This document shows positions 17,859 through 26,659 of a stretch of 45,418 bases of DNA, piece after piece (the first letter of the stretch is position 1; each line of letters begins with the position of its first letter). The notes beneath the pieces are model-generated. The model saw only the letters and a list, made by a program, of their open reading frames with translations, had not been told where the DNA came from and did not search any database. Location: positions 1 through 45,418 of the forward strand of contig CAZMVU010000012.1 in NCBI GenBank assembly GCA_964569295.1, given 5' to 3'. The stretch comes from CAZMVU01 sp964569295 (GTDB lineage Bacteria; Hydrogenedentota; Hydrogenedentia; Hydrogenedentales; JAGMZX01). Made by a program: the position numbers and the translations under genes.

Positions 17859-18711
17859 GCACTCTTGTCCAAAACATTCGGGCCAAATTCACGAACAGAA
17901 AACCGGGACCCGGCTACCATCGAAATTGGCGGTAGATAGACCGGAATTCCCTCCCGCCGCATCCATTGTCACACCGCCGCCTTGTGCTATGAAAAGATGC
18001 GCGTTTTTCTGGGACGAGGTCTGCGGAAACGACTCCTTGGGGACCAGAAAGAGGGTCCCCCGGAATATCTCAAACACTACGGCCTTCCATGGTTGGACAT
18101 CATGTTAACAGCCGGGCCAGCCGCTTTGGAAACGCCGTGCATTGGCCGACTCGAACAACAACGGACGACGCAGGATACACCTTAATTGCGACCGTCCGTG
18201 GTCGAAGATTGGGGCTAACCGCACAGGGCACACGGGCCTTGGACCGGAAGCCACGAAATCCTTGTGCCATGGCTTGTGCACGAAACCCCACCCACGGCCT
18301 TCGCAGAAAAAGCATGCCCTGAGCCTGCGGCCCAGGCTGGTATAGTACGCGCCGTTGGCCCTGAAGAAAGGGCGGGTTCTGGGATACAGCGAGGGCAAGC
18401 CGAAACGCCACGGCCATGTAACCGCAGATGACGCCGATGTGCGCACATGAAGAGGTCCACGCGCTCGCGCGTTCTCGTTTATGGCCGGTCACGACGCTCA
18501 GACAGGCGCCACTCGCCTGAAAAGCATATCTGGATCAGCCCAGGCCGAAATACTGGGTAAGGTCCATAAGTAGCCTTAGACCTGTAAGTCCGTTCCAGGA
18601 CACTTTGTTGTACATCTTCCGGCGCGCAAGGCCGTAAAGCGGAATCTCGGCGTTATCTTCCCCGCGAAGATATTCGCGGCGGGTTACATCAAACCAACGT
18701 GTATGGCCCGC
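17859..18711. other. Long intergenic region with a repeat copy and a possible coding remnant
   Basis: This 853-nt stretch has no convincing gene. It contains a GGGGACC/GGTCCCC hairpin near 18039-18060, a copy of the dispersed repeat at 18328-18406, and an AGCCTG/CAGGCT hairpin just before it. A minus-strand open stretch of 58 codons (18535-18711) begins right after the Gfo/Idh stop, in the same frame. Short frames elsewhere show no domain. Confidence 0.55.
18328..18406. repeat. Dispersed intergenic repeat, copy 2
   Basis: This copy matches 51-141, starting at CGGCCCAGGCTGGTAT and running through GCCGTTGGCCCTGAAGAAAG and GCGGGTTCTGGG to AGCCGAAAC. It lacks about a dozen bases (the GTGAGCGTACCCGC part) present in copy 1. 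The deletion makes the two copies useful for defining the element's modules. Confidence 0.7.
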
Positions 18712-20067
18712 TCAGCCGTCGAGCACCCAGCCGTCGCGGTAGGTGCGGCGATAAAGGGGGTCGTCCTCGGCGCCGTGGGAGACTTTGCCGGTCGCGCCGT
18801 CGTAGTCGAGCTTTTCACCGGCGCGGTAGGCCACGAGGCCCAGCAGCATCATCTCGATCATTTTGCCGGCATAGTCGAAGTCGCACGAGGTCTTGCGGTC
18901 GCCCTTACACGCGTCGATCCACTCCTGCTGGAAATTGCCCATGGCTGGGATGAGTTCGCTCTCGGGGCGTGGCGCGTAGTGCGCCATGTCATTGTTCGGG
19001 ATAACGAGGCACGTGTCGAAATGCGAAACGAGATAGCCCTTGGTCCCGCGAAACAGGGCGCCGTGGCCGATCTTACTGAGGTCCACGTATTCCCGCGGTG
19101 AGTTCGGCATGGCACCGCCCTGGTGCCAGTGCACCCGCAGGCCCGGCCGCCAGTCATTCTCGGGAATCTGGAAGGTGGTGTGCAGTTCGACCGGGCTGAC
19201 CTCCGGGTTGAAGGGCTCGCCTTCCGCCCGGGCCCACGCCGGCCGGTCTGCATCGAGCGCGTTCCACACGATGTCCATGGTGTGGCTGCCCATGTCGCCC
19301 ACCTGGCCCGTGCCAAAGTCCCAGTACATGTTCCAGTTCAGGCAGTTCATGCCCGGGTCGCCGGAAAAATACTCGGGGTTGTAGGGGTGCATGGGCGACG
19401 GGCCGATCCACAGGTCATAGTGGAGGTTCTCCGGCGGCGTGCCCTTGCCGGGCGGGTAGCCGTCTTTCCGAAGCTGGCGGTTGCCCCACGCGTGGGCCTC
19501 TTTCAACTCGCCGATGGCCCCGTCTTTGATGAACTCGCGCACGCGGTTGAAGTTCTCGTGGGCGTGGCGCTGGGTACCCACCTGCGTGGCGAGCTTGTCT
19601 TTGTTCTTCATGTACGTTGCATGAACGAGCCGCGCCTCTTCGACGGAATTGGCCAACGGCTTTTCACAGTAGACATGCAAGCCGCGGTTCATGGCCCACT
19701 GGGTGATGAAGGCGTGGGTGTGGTCGCAGGTGCAGATGAGGACGGCATCGAGGTCCTTCTGCTCGAGGCATTTGCGCCAGTCCACGTAGTGCTTGGCCTT
19801 GGGGAAACGCTCCGCCGCCAGGGCGAGGTGGTTCTCGTCCACATCGCACAGAGCGACCACGTTCTCCTTCGCGATACCGTCGTAGTGTGCGGCACCCCGG
19901 CCGTGGGCGCCGATAAGCGCGATATTGAGCTTGTTGCTTGGGGCCTCGGCGCCGAACAAAGTCCCGCTCGGCATCAACAGAAACGCGCCCCCGGCCCCGG
20001 CCGTCTTCAGGAAATCGCGCCGCGATGTGCCCTGCACTGCGCTCTCGATCGTGCCCTTGCTCTTCAT
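18712..20067 (-). CDS. TAT-exported Gfo/Idh/MocA-family oxidoreductase
   Basis: The 451-residue protein begins with a twin-arginine signal (SRRDFLKTAGAGGAFLL). A Rossmann fold follows with the NAD(P) motif in LNIALIGAHGRGAAHYDG, and the family block HVYCEKPLANSVEEARL supplies the conserved EKP lysine. GNMYWDFGTGQVGDMGSHTMDI-like sequence near the middle marks the exported planctomycete/PVC-type subgroup. Such enzymes carry tightly bound cofactor and oxidise or rearrange sugars in the periplasm. It is the last gene of a same-strand series (isomerase-like, symporter, this gene) separated by 118 and 121 nt, which suggests sugar processing. GGGAGT precedes the start. The substrate is unknown. Confidence 0.9.
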   Translation of the reverse strand: MKSKGTIESAVQGTSRRDFLKTAGAGGAFLLMPSGTLFGAEAPSNKLNIALIGAHGRGAAHYDGIAKENVVALCDVDENHLALAAERFPKAKHYVDWRKCLEQKDLDAVLICTCDHTHAFITQWAMNRGLHVYCEKPLANSVEEARLVHATYMKNKDKLATQVGTQRHAHENFNRVREFIKDGAIGELKEAHAWGNRQLRKDGYPPGKGTPPENLHYDLWIGPSPMHPYNPEYFSGDPGMNCLNWNMYWDFGTGQVGDMGSHTMDIVWNALDADRPAWARAEGEPFNPEVSPVELHTTFQIPENDWRPGLRVHWHQGGAMPNSPREYVDLSKIGHGALFRGTKGYLVSHFDTCLVIPNNDMAHYAPRPESELIPAMGNFQQEWIDACKGDRKTSCDFDYAGKMIEMMLLGLVAYRAGEKLDYDGATGKVSHGAEDDPLYRRTYRDGWVLDG

Positions 20068-20188
20068 ACGAATACTCCCGCTGGTTACCGTGCCGCGCTA
20101 CGCCTCAACATCCTACGCGCGCCCACGGGCACTGTCAATGGGTAAATGATGAAGAAAACCACACCGGGCCCGGCGTGAAGTGCATGCC

Positions 20189-22030
20189 TTACATGTCCCC
20201 GTCAATGTCGACCTGGATACGCAAGGGGTAGGTCAACCGGCGCCACATGAAGACGAGCACGATAGTGCTAACCACCGCAATGCCAGTGAGCCACTTGGCC
20301 TCGGCGGTATTGCCGTAGAGCCAATAACCGGTGGCGAACAACGTGGCATACACAGCCACGCACCCGAGCACCATACATAGAATACCCAACGGCAACTGGC
20401 CTATGCGGTCCACCTCGCTGAAGTCATGGCCTTCGGCTTCTGCGCGCGAAATAAAGCCGCGCCAACCTGGACCACCCGGCTGCACTTTTTTATAGAACCC
20501 CACGAGCGTCCCCGTCGGCGTCGGCCGGGTGACAAGGGCCACCATGACCCATGCGAGCGTCGTTACCGCAACGATCGCTCCGAATTGCATCCAGTCATCG
20601 AGCACGGGCCACCCCTCGGGATAATAAAAGCGCAGGAACATGGCCAGGCCGAAGGGTACCACCATGGCCACGATCTCACTGATCGCATTGACCCGCCACC
20701 AGAACCACCGCAGGATATAAATGAGCCCCGACCCAGCGCCCACGCTGAGCATGATCTTGAAGTTGTCCAACGCGCTCACCATCTGCAACGCGACATAACC
20801 CGCGGCTATCATGAGCAGCACCGTGCACACACGGCCGGCCGTCACGAGGTGCCGCTCGGTCGCCCCGGGGACGACGAACCGCTTATACACATCGTTTACG
20901 AGGTAGGAGGCTCCCCAGTTAAGGTGCGTCGATATGGTCGACATGTACGCCGCGATCAGCGAAGCCATCACCAACCCCATCAGCCCCGCCGGCAGAAAGG
21001 TCATCATGGCGGGATAGGCCAGGTCGTTCGCCACCTTGCCATCCTCCGCCAGTTGCGGAAAGGCCGCCCGCAATGCGTCCAGGTCCGGATAAATCACCAG
21101 CGAGGCCAGCGCCACCAGAATCCACGGCCACGGCCGCAAGGCGTAGTGCGCGACGTTGAAGAGGAAAACCGCGCCCAGGGCGTTGTTCTCGTTTTTCGCG
21201 GAAAGCATGCGCTGTGCCACATAACCACCGCCACCCGGCTCCGAGCCGGGGTAATAGGCCGCCCACCACTGGACGGCCAGCGGCAACACAATGATGCCGA
21301 TGAGGCTCGAGTAATCCGCCCACTCGGGATTTTCCGGCAGGTGCGGCAGGAGCGAGAGCTTGTCCGCCACATTCGGGTGATCGAAGAGCCCGCCAAGACC
21401 GCCCACCTTGTCCATATTCACCACGACATACGCAGCCCCGATGGCCCCGGCCATGGCCATGACGAACTGGATCAGGTCGGTGAACAACACACCGCGCAGC
21501 CCGCCAAGAGTGCTGTATATCACGGTAACCGTGCAGCCGATCAGGATGGTCTGCAAGGGCGTGAGCCCCAGCAGCGCCCCGCCGATTTTGATGGCCGCAA
21601 GCGAGACGCTCGCCATGACGATCACGTTGAATATGAAACCGAGATACAGCGCGCGGAACCCGCGCAGGAAAGCCGCCGCCTTGCCGCTGTAGCGCAGCTC
21701 GTAAAACTCGACATCCGTCAGCACGCCCGCGCGCTTCCATAGCCGCGCATACAGGAAGGCCGTCACCATGCCCGTGAGCAGGAAGGCCCACCAGGCCCAA
21801 TTGCCCGAAACACCTTCCCCGCGCACCAGATCCGTCACCAGGTTCGGCGTGTCTGTCGAGAACGTGGTCGCTACCATCGAGATGCCCAGCAGCCACCACG
21901 GCATGGCCTTGCCCGCCGCAAAGAACTCCACCGAGCTACTGCTCGCCTTGCGTGTCACCGCGATGCCGATTGCCAGCGACACAACCATAAACCCGGCGAT
22001 GATGCTCCAGTCAATCCACTGTAATTCCAT
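20189..22030 (-). CDS. Sodium:solute symporter (SSS family)
   Basis: The 613-residue protein has about 13-14 transmembrane segments. SSS-family hallmarks are the N-terminal VEFFAAGKAMPWWLLGISM block, ATTFSTDTPNLVTDLVRG, the GGLRGVLFTDLIQF sequence of the central bundle, and AYMSTISTHLNWGASYLVNDVYKRF in TM8. It would import a solute, most likely a sugar or sugar acid, using the sodium gradient. Its place between a xylose isomerase-like gene and a Gfo/Idh oxidoreductase supports a carbohydrate substrate by context only. A strong AAGGAAAGG site precedes the ATG. Confidence 0.92.
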   Translation of the reverse strand: MELQWIDWSIIAGFMVVSLAIGIAVTRKASSSSVEFFAAGKAMPWWLLGISMVATTFSTDTPNLVTDLVRGEGVSGNWAWWAFLLTGMVTAFLYARLWKRAGVLTDVEFYELRYSGKAAAFLRGFRALYLGFIFNVIVMASVSLAAIKIGGALLGLTPLQTILIGCTVTVIYSTLGGLRGVLFTDLIQFVMAMAGAIGAAYVVVNMDKVGGLGGLFDHPNVADKLSLLPHLPENPEWADYSSLIGIIVLPLAVQWWAAYYPGSEPGGGGYVAQRMLSAKNENNALGAVFLFNVAHYALRPWPWILVALASLVIYPDLDALRAAFPQLAEDGKVANDLAYPAMMTFLPAGLMGLVMASLIAAYMSTISTHLNWGASYLVNDVYKRFVVPGATERHLVTAGRVCTVLLMIAAGYVALQMVSALDNFKIMLSVGAGSGLIYILRWFWWRVNAISEIVAMVVPFGLAMFLRFYYPEGWPVLDDWMQFGAIVAVTTLAWVMVALVTRPTPTGTLVGFYKKVQPGGPGWRGFISRAEAEGHDFSEVDRIGQLPLGILCMVLGCVAVYATLFATGYWLYGNTAEAKWLTGIAVVSTIVLVFMWRRLTYPLRIQVDIDGDM

Positions 22031-22148
22031 GGCCCTTTCCTTCCGGCGCCGTGCCGGCTCCGCCTGCTACCATGGGCCGCGCGCTCGCTGCAAGCCGGCC
22101 GCAGCCATCCCCGGGCATTACCGCGGCGCGGGGCACGGCGCCCTCCCT

Positions 22149-23201
22149 TTACCGGTACTTCACACCCAGCAGGTGGCACATGATATAGCGGTCGAGTTCC
22201 TCGTAGTCACGCTCTTTGATGAACTGGGCTTCAAGGTCTTTGTCGAGACTGGTGACCTTGTCGAGCAGGAACTTGAAGGTGGCCAGCGAATTGCTCAGGT
22301 GCTTGGTGTTCACCTTCTGTTTCTGCGTGCGCATGGTCTTGACATCGAGGCCAACCCACTCGCCGTTCTTCCCGTAGCTATACTCTTCGAGCACACGCAC
22401 CTGGTTGAACGCGCGGCGCAGGTTGTACGACCCGAACGACTTGTCTTGGTCGAACTTGAGACCGCCCTGATCATTGAGGTGCACGCTCTTGAGTTTGTCA
22501 TGAGCGAGGCCGTACGCCATGTCGTCGGCGGGGTCGAGACCGGCGAGGATCGAATGGGCCGTTTCGCACAACACCCCCATCCGGCTCGGATCGTCGGTAA
22601 GGTAGCCGAGACCGACTGCGTGGCCAATGGTGGGAATGATGGCACTGTCCACCGGCTCATTGGGCTTGGGCTCGATGAGAATCCGGATGTTCGGGTCATG
22701 GGCGAGCGCCTCGTTGATGGCGTCGCGAATTTGTAGTACCTCGAGGCGCGGGTTCTTGCTCTCGCGGATGTAGCTGCCTTCCCGCGCAAGCCAGAGCACC
22801 AGGGTTTCCGCTTCGAGAGCATTGGCGATGTCGATGCTCTTCTTCGTCCGATCGATGGCATACTTGCGGTTTTTGGAATCATTGTTCGTGTAGGCGCCAT
22901 CGATAGTCTCCGGGGCGAACCAGAGCCGGGGCGCCACAAACTCGGCCACAAGCCCGTTTTCATCGAGCATACGCTTGATTTTTTTCGCTTCCTTCTCGAT
23001 CTCCGCAGCAGATTTGCCGTCGATTTCCGGCACCGCATCGTCGTCATGGAACTGCATGCCGTCGAAGCCCATTTCCTTGGCTTGGCGCATTTTGGTGCGC
23101 AGCGCCACAGGCTTGCGCACAGGCGGGCCGAAGGGGTCGGCGCCCTCGTCGATGTTCCAGGGGCCGAAAGAAAAGCGATAGGTTCCGTTGGATCTGGCCA
23201 T
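22149..23201 (-). CDS. Class I xylose isomerase-like TIM-barrel protein
   Basis: The 350-residue protein follows the small class I (actinobacterial) xylose isomerase pattern. It has QFHDDDAVPE with the catalytic His and Asp, IEPKPNEP with the metal Glu and the catalytic Lys, and CETAHSILAGLDP with the metal Glu and His. KFDQDKSFG carries two metal Asp residues and GLDVKT the last one. The first Asp ligand of the metal pair, in HIDLNGQ of known enzymes, is His here (VHLNDQ). It may isomerise xylose or a related aldose, but the altered ligand makes the substrate and metal uncertain. The ATG at 23201 follows GGGAGA; the longer frame has no such site. It heads the sugar gene series. Confidence 0.8.
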   Translation of the reverse strand: MARSNGTYRFSFGPWNIDEGADPFGPPVRKPVALRTKMRQAKEMGFDGMQFHDDDAVPEIDGKSAAEIEKEAKKIKRMLDENGLVAEFVAPRLWFAPETIDGAYTNNDSKNRKYAIDRTKKSIDIANALEAETLVLWLAREGSYIRESKNPRLEVLQIRDAINEALAHDPNIRILIEPKPNEPVDSAIIPTIGHAVGLGYLTDDPSRMGVLCETAHSILAGLDPADDMAYGLAHDKLKSVHLNDQGGLKFDQDKSFGSYNLRRAFNQVRVLEEYSYGKNGEWVGLDVKTMRTQKQKVNTKHLSNSLATFKFLLDKVTSLDKDLEAQFIKERDYEELDRYIMCHLLGVKYR

Positions 23202-23344
23202 GGTATTCGTCTCCCTCTTAATTGGTATGCGCGGTGCGCGCGTGCCCAGAGGATACCGTTTGGCCTGGCGGCGTGCAAACCTTGGCCCGGCAACCGCGCC
23301 GTCACGCACCGCCAGCGTTGCTGGAAGTCCTTTTCGGCACACGG

Positions 23345-23350
23345 TACAAT
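23345..23350 (+). promoter_or_regulatory. Candidate -10 box upstream of the partner-switching/Mla operon
   Basis: TACAAT lies 58 nt before the TTG start at 23408, in the divergent gap between the isomerase-like gene and the operon. No good -35 box is seen at 16-18 nt; TTGCTG lies 20 nt upstream. This is the best core-promoter candidate in the gap. Confidence 0.3.
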
Positions 23351-23407
23351 AGCGCGCGGCTCGTGGGCGGGGTACGTTACGATGGCGGGCCGCAAAAAGG
23401 GACATGA

Positions 23408-25111
23408 TTGTTGCAAAGAGCATATGTCATCAATGAAACGACGGGCGATCGGATACCCGTGGGCTCGGGCCTCATCATCGGCCGCACCGCGGACTGCGGT
23501 GTCACTATCGAAGACTCGGCCGCCTCGCGGCGCCATGTCGAGATCCGGCCCCGGGGGGCGTCGTTTCACTGGAAGGATCTCGGCAGCACCAACGGCACCT
23601 ATGTGAACGGTGCGCGCATGCTCGCGGGCGAGTTGAAAACGGACGACGTCATCCGCATTGGCGAGTCGTCGTTGCGCTTCAAGGTGGAAGAGGCGCCCGA
23701 TGAAGCGCCTGCGGCGCAGGGAGCGGACGCCCCGGCCAATCACACCATTTTCCGGGAAACCTACCTCGATGCGACGGGCGAAATCAGCACGGGCCGTCAG
23801 CACGGCAAGACAGCGGACCTCCTGCAAGCTATCTACGAGGTCATGAACGATATCGCCACGACCTACGAGCCGTGCGCGCTCATCGACCGCATCCTCCAAA
23901 CCACTATGCGCGCCATCAACGCGCAGCGGGGCGCCCTGTTCCTGGCCGACGCGCGCGGCCAGCTCCTGCCATGCACTTCCTGCCACAAAGTACACACCAT
24001 ACACAACGGCGTCCTCGAGGGGCGCGACATTGATGAGATGCGCATATCGCAGACGGTGGCAAGCCGGGTTTTGGAGAACGGCGAGAGTGTGCTATACCAG
24101 GATACGGACACCAACGGCGCGATCGAGACCTCGGAGAGTATTGTATCGCTTAAATTGCGCTCGATTGTATGCGTGCCGCTGCGTGCCAAGAACGGCATCA
24201 TGGGAATTCTCTACATCGACTCGGATCGCCCGAATCAGTCGTACACAGAAGACGATGTGCTGCTGGCGACCTCGGTCGGGTCGAGTGCCGGGCTGGCACT
24301 CGAAAACGCCCAGATGCACCAGCAAATCCTCGAGAAACAACGGATTGAACAGGAGATCGGCACCGCCTGGAGCATTCAAGAAGGGTTTTTGGTCAAAGAC
24401 TGGCCGAAGGATGCGCGCTTCGAGGTCTTCGGGCAGACGCGCCCTGCGAAGACAGTAGGCGGTGATTTCTACGATTTTGTGCACACCACCTCCGATCGGG
24501 TGGGCATACTCATCGGCGACGTCAGCGGCAAAGGCGTGCCAGCGGCCTTGACCATGGCCCAACTCCTGGCGGAATTCCGGCTGCGGGCACGGGAATTCGA
24601 GTCGCCGGCGGCGGTGCTGGAAGCGTTGAACCGGGATCTTTCCGAGCGGGCGCAGCGCGGTATGTTCTGCACACTGTGCTATCTCGTGCTCGAGCTGCCC
24701 ACGGGCCAATACCGGAGCGCCAACGCGGGACACCTGCCCTGTCTGCACACCGGGCGCGAAGGAGCCGCGTTCATCTGCGAGGCCTCGGGCCCGCCAGTAG
24801 GCATTGTGCCCATGGCGCAATGGCAGGATGAAGCGGGCGTCCTCGCGCCGGGCGACTCGGTCTTGCTGTATACCGATGGCATCATCGAAGCGCGCAAAAT
24901 GAGTACCCAGATAGCCACCGAAAACGGTCAGGGGTTGGCACCGGCGGAATATGGCCAGGATGCGGTGGCCCAGGTCGCCGCGGCACACGCCAATGCACCG
25001 CCGCGCATGCTCATCGACGCGATCATCGCGGACGTGCACGGATTCACCCAGCCGCTCCCCCCCCATGACGATTGCACAATGATTGCGCTAAGATATGATG
25101 GCCATGCGTAG
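23408..25111 (+). CDS. FHA-GAF-PP2C (SpoIIE/RsbU-type) serine phosphatase
   Basis: The 567-residue protein has an FHA domain at about 20-93 (IIGRTADCGVTIED, SRRHVEI, GSTNGTYVNG), which binds phosphothreonine. A GAF domain spans about 140-305, and a SpoIIE/PP2C phosphatase domain spans 330-565. Metal residues are seen in GGDFYDF (351-357), GDVSGKG (370-376), YTDGIIEA and HDDC near the end. Such enzymes dephosphorylate STAS anti-anti-sigma proteins. I accept the TTG start at 23408 because AGGGA lies at good distance and the next residues lead into the FHA strand; an out-of-frame ATG is 4 nt upstream. Its 3' end overlaps the kinase gene by 17 nt, so the two are co-translated. Confidence 0.92.
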   Translation: MLQRAYVINETTGDRIPVGSGLIIGRTADCGVTIEDSAASRRHVEIRPRGASFHWKDLGSTNGTYVNGARMLAGELKTDDVIRIGESSLRFKVEEAPDEAPAAQGADAPANHTIFRETYLDATGEISTGRQHGKTADLLQAIYEVMNDIATTYEPCALIDRILQTTMRAINAQRGALFLADARGQLLPCTSCHKVHTIHNGVLEGRDIDEMRISQTVASRVLENGESVLYQDTDTNGAIETSESIVSLKLRSIVCVPLRAKNGIMGILYIDSDRPNQSYTEDDVLLATSVGSSAGLALENAQMHQQILEKQRIEQEIGTAWSIQEGFLVKDWPKDARFEVFGQTRPAKTVGGDFYDFVHTTSDRVGILIGDVSGKGVPAALTMAQLLAEFRLRAREFESPAAVLEALNRDLSERAQRGMFCTLCYLVLELPTGQYRSANAGHLPCLHTGREGAAFICEASGPPVGIVPMAQWQDEAGVLAPGDSVLLYTDGIIEARKMSTQIATENGQGLAPAEYGQDAVAQVAAAHANAPPRMLIDAIIADVHGFTQPLPPHDDCTMIALRYDGHA

Positions 25112-25541
25112 CGATATACAACTCGAGCTGTTGTCGGACCCGGCGCTCCTGGGGAGCGTGCGGGCACTTATACGCGCGTACCTCGCGTGCCGTGGATTCG
25201 ACAAGGAGCGTGCCCAGGAAGTGGTGCTTGCCGTAGACGAGGCGTGCGCCAATGCCATTCGCCACTCGTACGAAGGCAAGCCCAATGGCATGGTATCGCT
25301 CGACATGCGATCGAACGAGCAGTGGGTCGAACTGCACCTCGAGGATGCAGGTATTCCTGCGCCGCCGGAGCACCTCGAACGCAAAAAGCTCGAGACGCCG
25401 ACCATCGAGGAGGCGACGCCCGGGGGCCTGGGCGTGCAGCTCATGTACCAGGTATTCGATGAAGTCCGGTTTCAACCGGGCGAAAAGCAGGGCAATTGCG
25501 TTATCATGCGCATCAAGCGCCCGTACCGGAAGGAAGACTGA
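25095..25541 (+). CDS. RsbW/SpoIIAB-type serine kinase (GHKL fold)
   Basis: The 148-residue protein has the HATPase_c_2 motifs: N box VVLAVDEACANAIRHSYEG, G1 LEDAGIP, and G2 GGLGVQLMYQVFDEV. These kinases phosphorylate a STAS-domain partner on serine or threonine and classically also bind a sigma factor. No sigma gene is adjacent; the nearest, an ECF type, is 11 kb away on the other strand with its own anti-sigma. ATG codons at 25095, 25098 and 25104 are all possible; none has a strong ribosome site, consistent with coupling to the overlapping phosphatase gene. The stop codon shares one base with the next start (TGATG). Confidence 0.9.
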   Translation: MMAMRSDIQLELLSDPALLGSVRALIRAYLACRGFDKERAQEVVLAVDEACANAIRHSYEGKPNGMVSLDMRSNEQWVELHLEDAGIPAPPEHLERKKLETPTIEEATPGGLGVQLMYQVFDEVRFQPGEKQGNCVIMRIKRPYRKED

Positions 25542-25864
25542 TGGCATTGGAAATCGAAACACTCACCCAGGACGGCAACCAGATCATCGCCGCGCGGGGC
25601 GAAGTCGACCTCTATGCCTCACCGGCGCTGCGCAATGCTATCCTCGAGGCCATTACAAAAACCGAAAACACACTCGGCGTGGACCTGAGCGCGGTCGATT
25701 ACATGGACTCGTCGGGCGTGGCCACGCTGGTCGAGGGGCTCAAGTCCGCCGCGAACAAGAAGCTCGCATTCGTGCTCGTGGCGCCTTCTAATTCCGTTAT
25801 GAAAGTGTTGCAGTTGTCCAAGCTGGATACGGTATTCACCATCAAGGACAGTCTCGAAGCATGA
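25541..25864 (+). CDS. STAS-domain protein: RsbV/SpoIIAA-like, possibly the MlaB subunit
   Basis: This is a 107-residue single-domain STAS protein. The conserved phosphorylation loop reads YMDSSGVATL, with Ser57/Ser58 at the position phosphorylated in SpoIIAA and RsbV. It has two plausible roles. In the partner-switching module it would be the kinase substrate. As the gene directly before mlaE, it fits MlaB, the STAS protein that binds the Mla ATPase in E. coli. It overlaps the kinase gene by one base and mlaE by four (ATGA), so production is tied to both. I chose the ATG at 25541; a longer frame from 25496 would run inside the kinase gene. Confidence 0.9.
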   Translation: MALEIETLTQDGNQIIAARGEVDLYASPALRNAILEAITKTENTLGVDLSAVDYMDSSGVATLVEGLKSAANKKLAFVLVAPSNSVMKVLQLSKLDTVFTIKDSLEA

Positions 25865-26655
25865 ATGCCGTACTGGGATATCCAGGCCGGGTGGCCATCG
25901 ACGCGCTCCACGCCACATTGGGGGTGTGCGTGTTGCTAGTGGACACCATCAACTGGATCCTCGTGCAGCCTCTGCGCGGCAAGGGCCTGCGCATACGCAG
26001 CACGGTCGAGCACTACGTCGAATTCGGCGTGCGGTCCCTGCCCATTGTCGGGCTCATCTGCTTCCTGGTAGGCGTTATCATCGCCATGCAATCGGCGTAC
26101 ACCCTGGAGAAATGGGGCGCCGCAAAGTTCATCGCGGATCTGGTGGGCATCTCGGCCCTGCGCGAGCTGGCGCCGCTCATGACGGCCGTCCTCATCACCG
26201 GGCGGTGCGGCTCGGCGATCACGGCGGAAATCGGCACCATGAAAGTCTCGGAGGAAATCGATGCGCTTCACGTGATGGGGCTCAACCCGACCAAGTTCCT
26301 CGTGGTGCCCAAGTTCCTGGCCATGCTGCTGGCGGTGCCAAGCGTGACGGTGCTCGCCATGTTCATCATGATCCTGGGCGGCTTCGTTCTTTCGTGCAGC
26401 CCGCTGGTCGGCGTGGACGCGGGCATCTATTTCGAGCAGACGGCCAACGCCCTGGTGTGGAAAGACTTCCTCACCGGCTTTACCAAGAGCGTCTTTTTTG
26501 GGGTCACTATCTGCTGGGTAGGCATTTACCGCGGCTTCCAGGTCGAGGGCGGCGCGGAGGGCGTCGGCCGAAAGACCACGTCATCCGTGGTGACGGCCAT
26601 CTTCCTGATCATCTTGCTCGACCTCATCTGGACAGCGCTCTTCTACTTTGCATAA
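25861..26655 (+). CDS. mlaE: MlaE-type lipid ABC transporter permease
   Basis: The 264-residue membrane protein has five to six spans. It carries the family signature RELAPLMTAVLITGRCGSA, then AEIGTMKVSEEIDALHVMG and NPTKFLVVPKFLAMLLAVP. The N-terminal amphipathic interface helix region (about 1-35) is present. MlaE is the inner-membrane permease of MCE transporters that move phospholipid between inner and outer membrane. The start overlaps the STAS stop as ATGA. The mlaF start lies 4 nt after its stop, preceded by AAGG. No MlaC or MlaA homologue is in the window. Confidence 0.94.
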   Translation: MNAVLGYPGRVAIDALHATLGVCVLLVDTINWILVQPLRGKGLRIRSTVEHYVEFGVRSLPIVGLICFLVGVIIAMQSAYTLEKWGAAKFIADLVGISALRELAPLMTAVLITGRCGSAITAEIGTMKVSEEIDALHVMGLNPTKFLVVPKFLAMLLAVPSVTVLAMFIMILGGFVLSCSPLVGVDAGIYFEQTANALVWKDFLTGFTKSVFFGVTICWVGIYRGFQVEGGAEGVGRKTTSSVVTAIFLIILLDLIWTALFYFA

Positions 26656-26659
26656 GGCC

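Noticed and set aside
20426..21742. Plus-strand frame antisense to the symporter
   Set aside because: Highly charged, repetitive His/Arg composition, no motifs.
22310..24004. Long minus-strand frame crossing the divergent isomerase/phosphatase gap
   Set aside because: It overlaps two well-supported genes in other frames and turns into a Ser/Arg-rich shadow.
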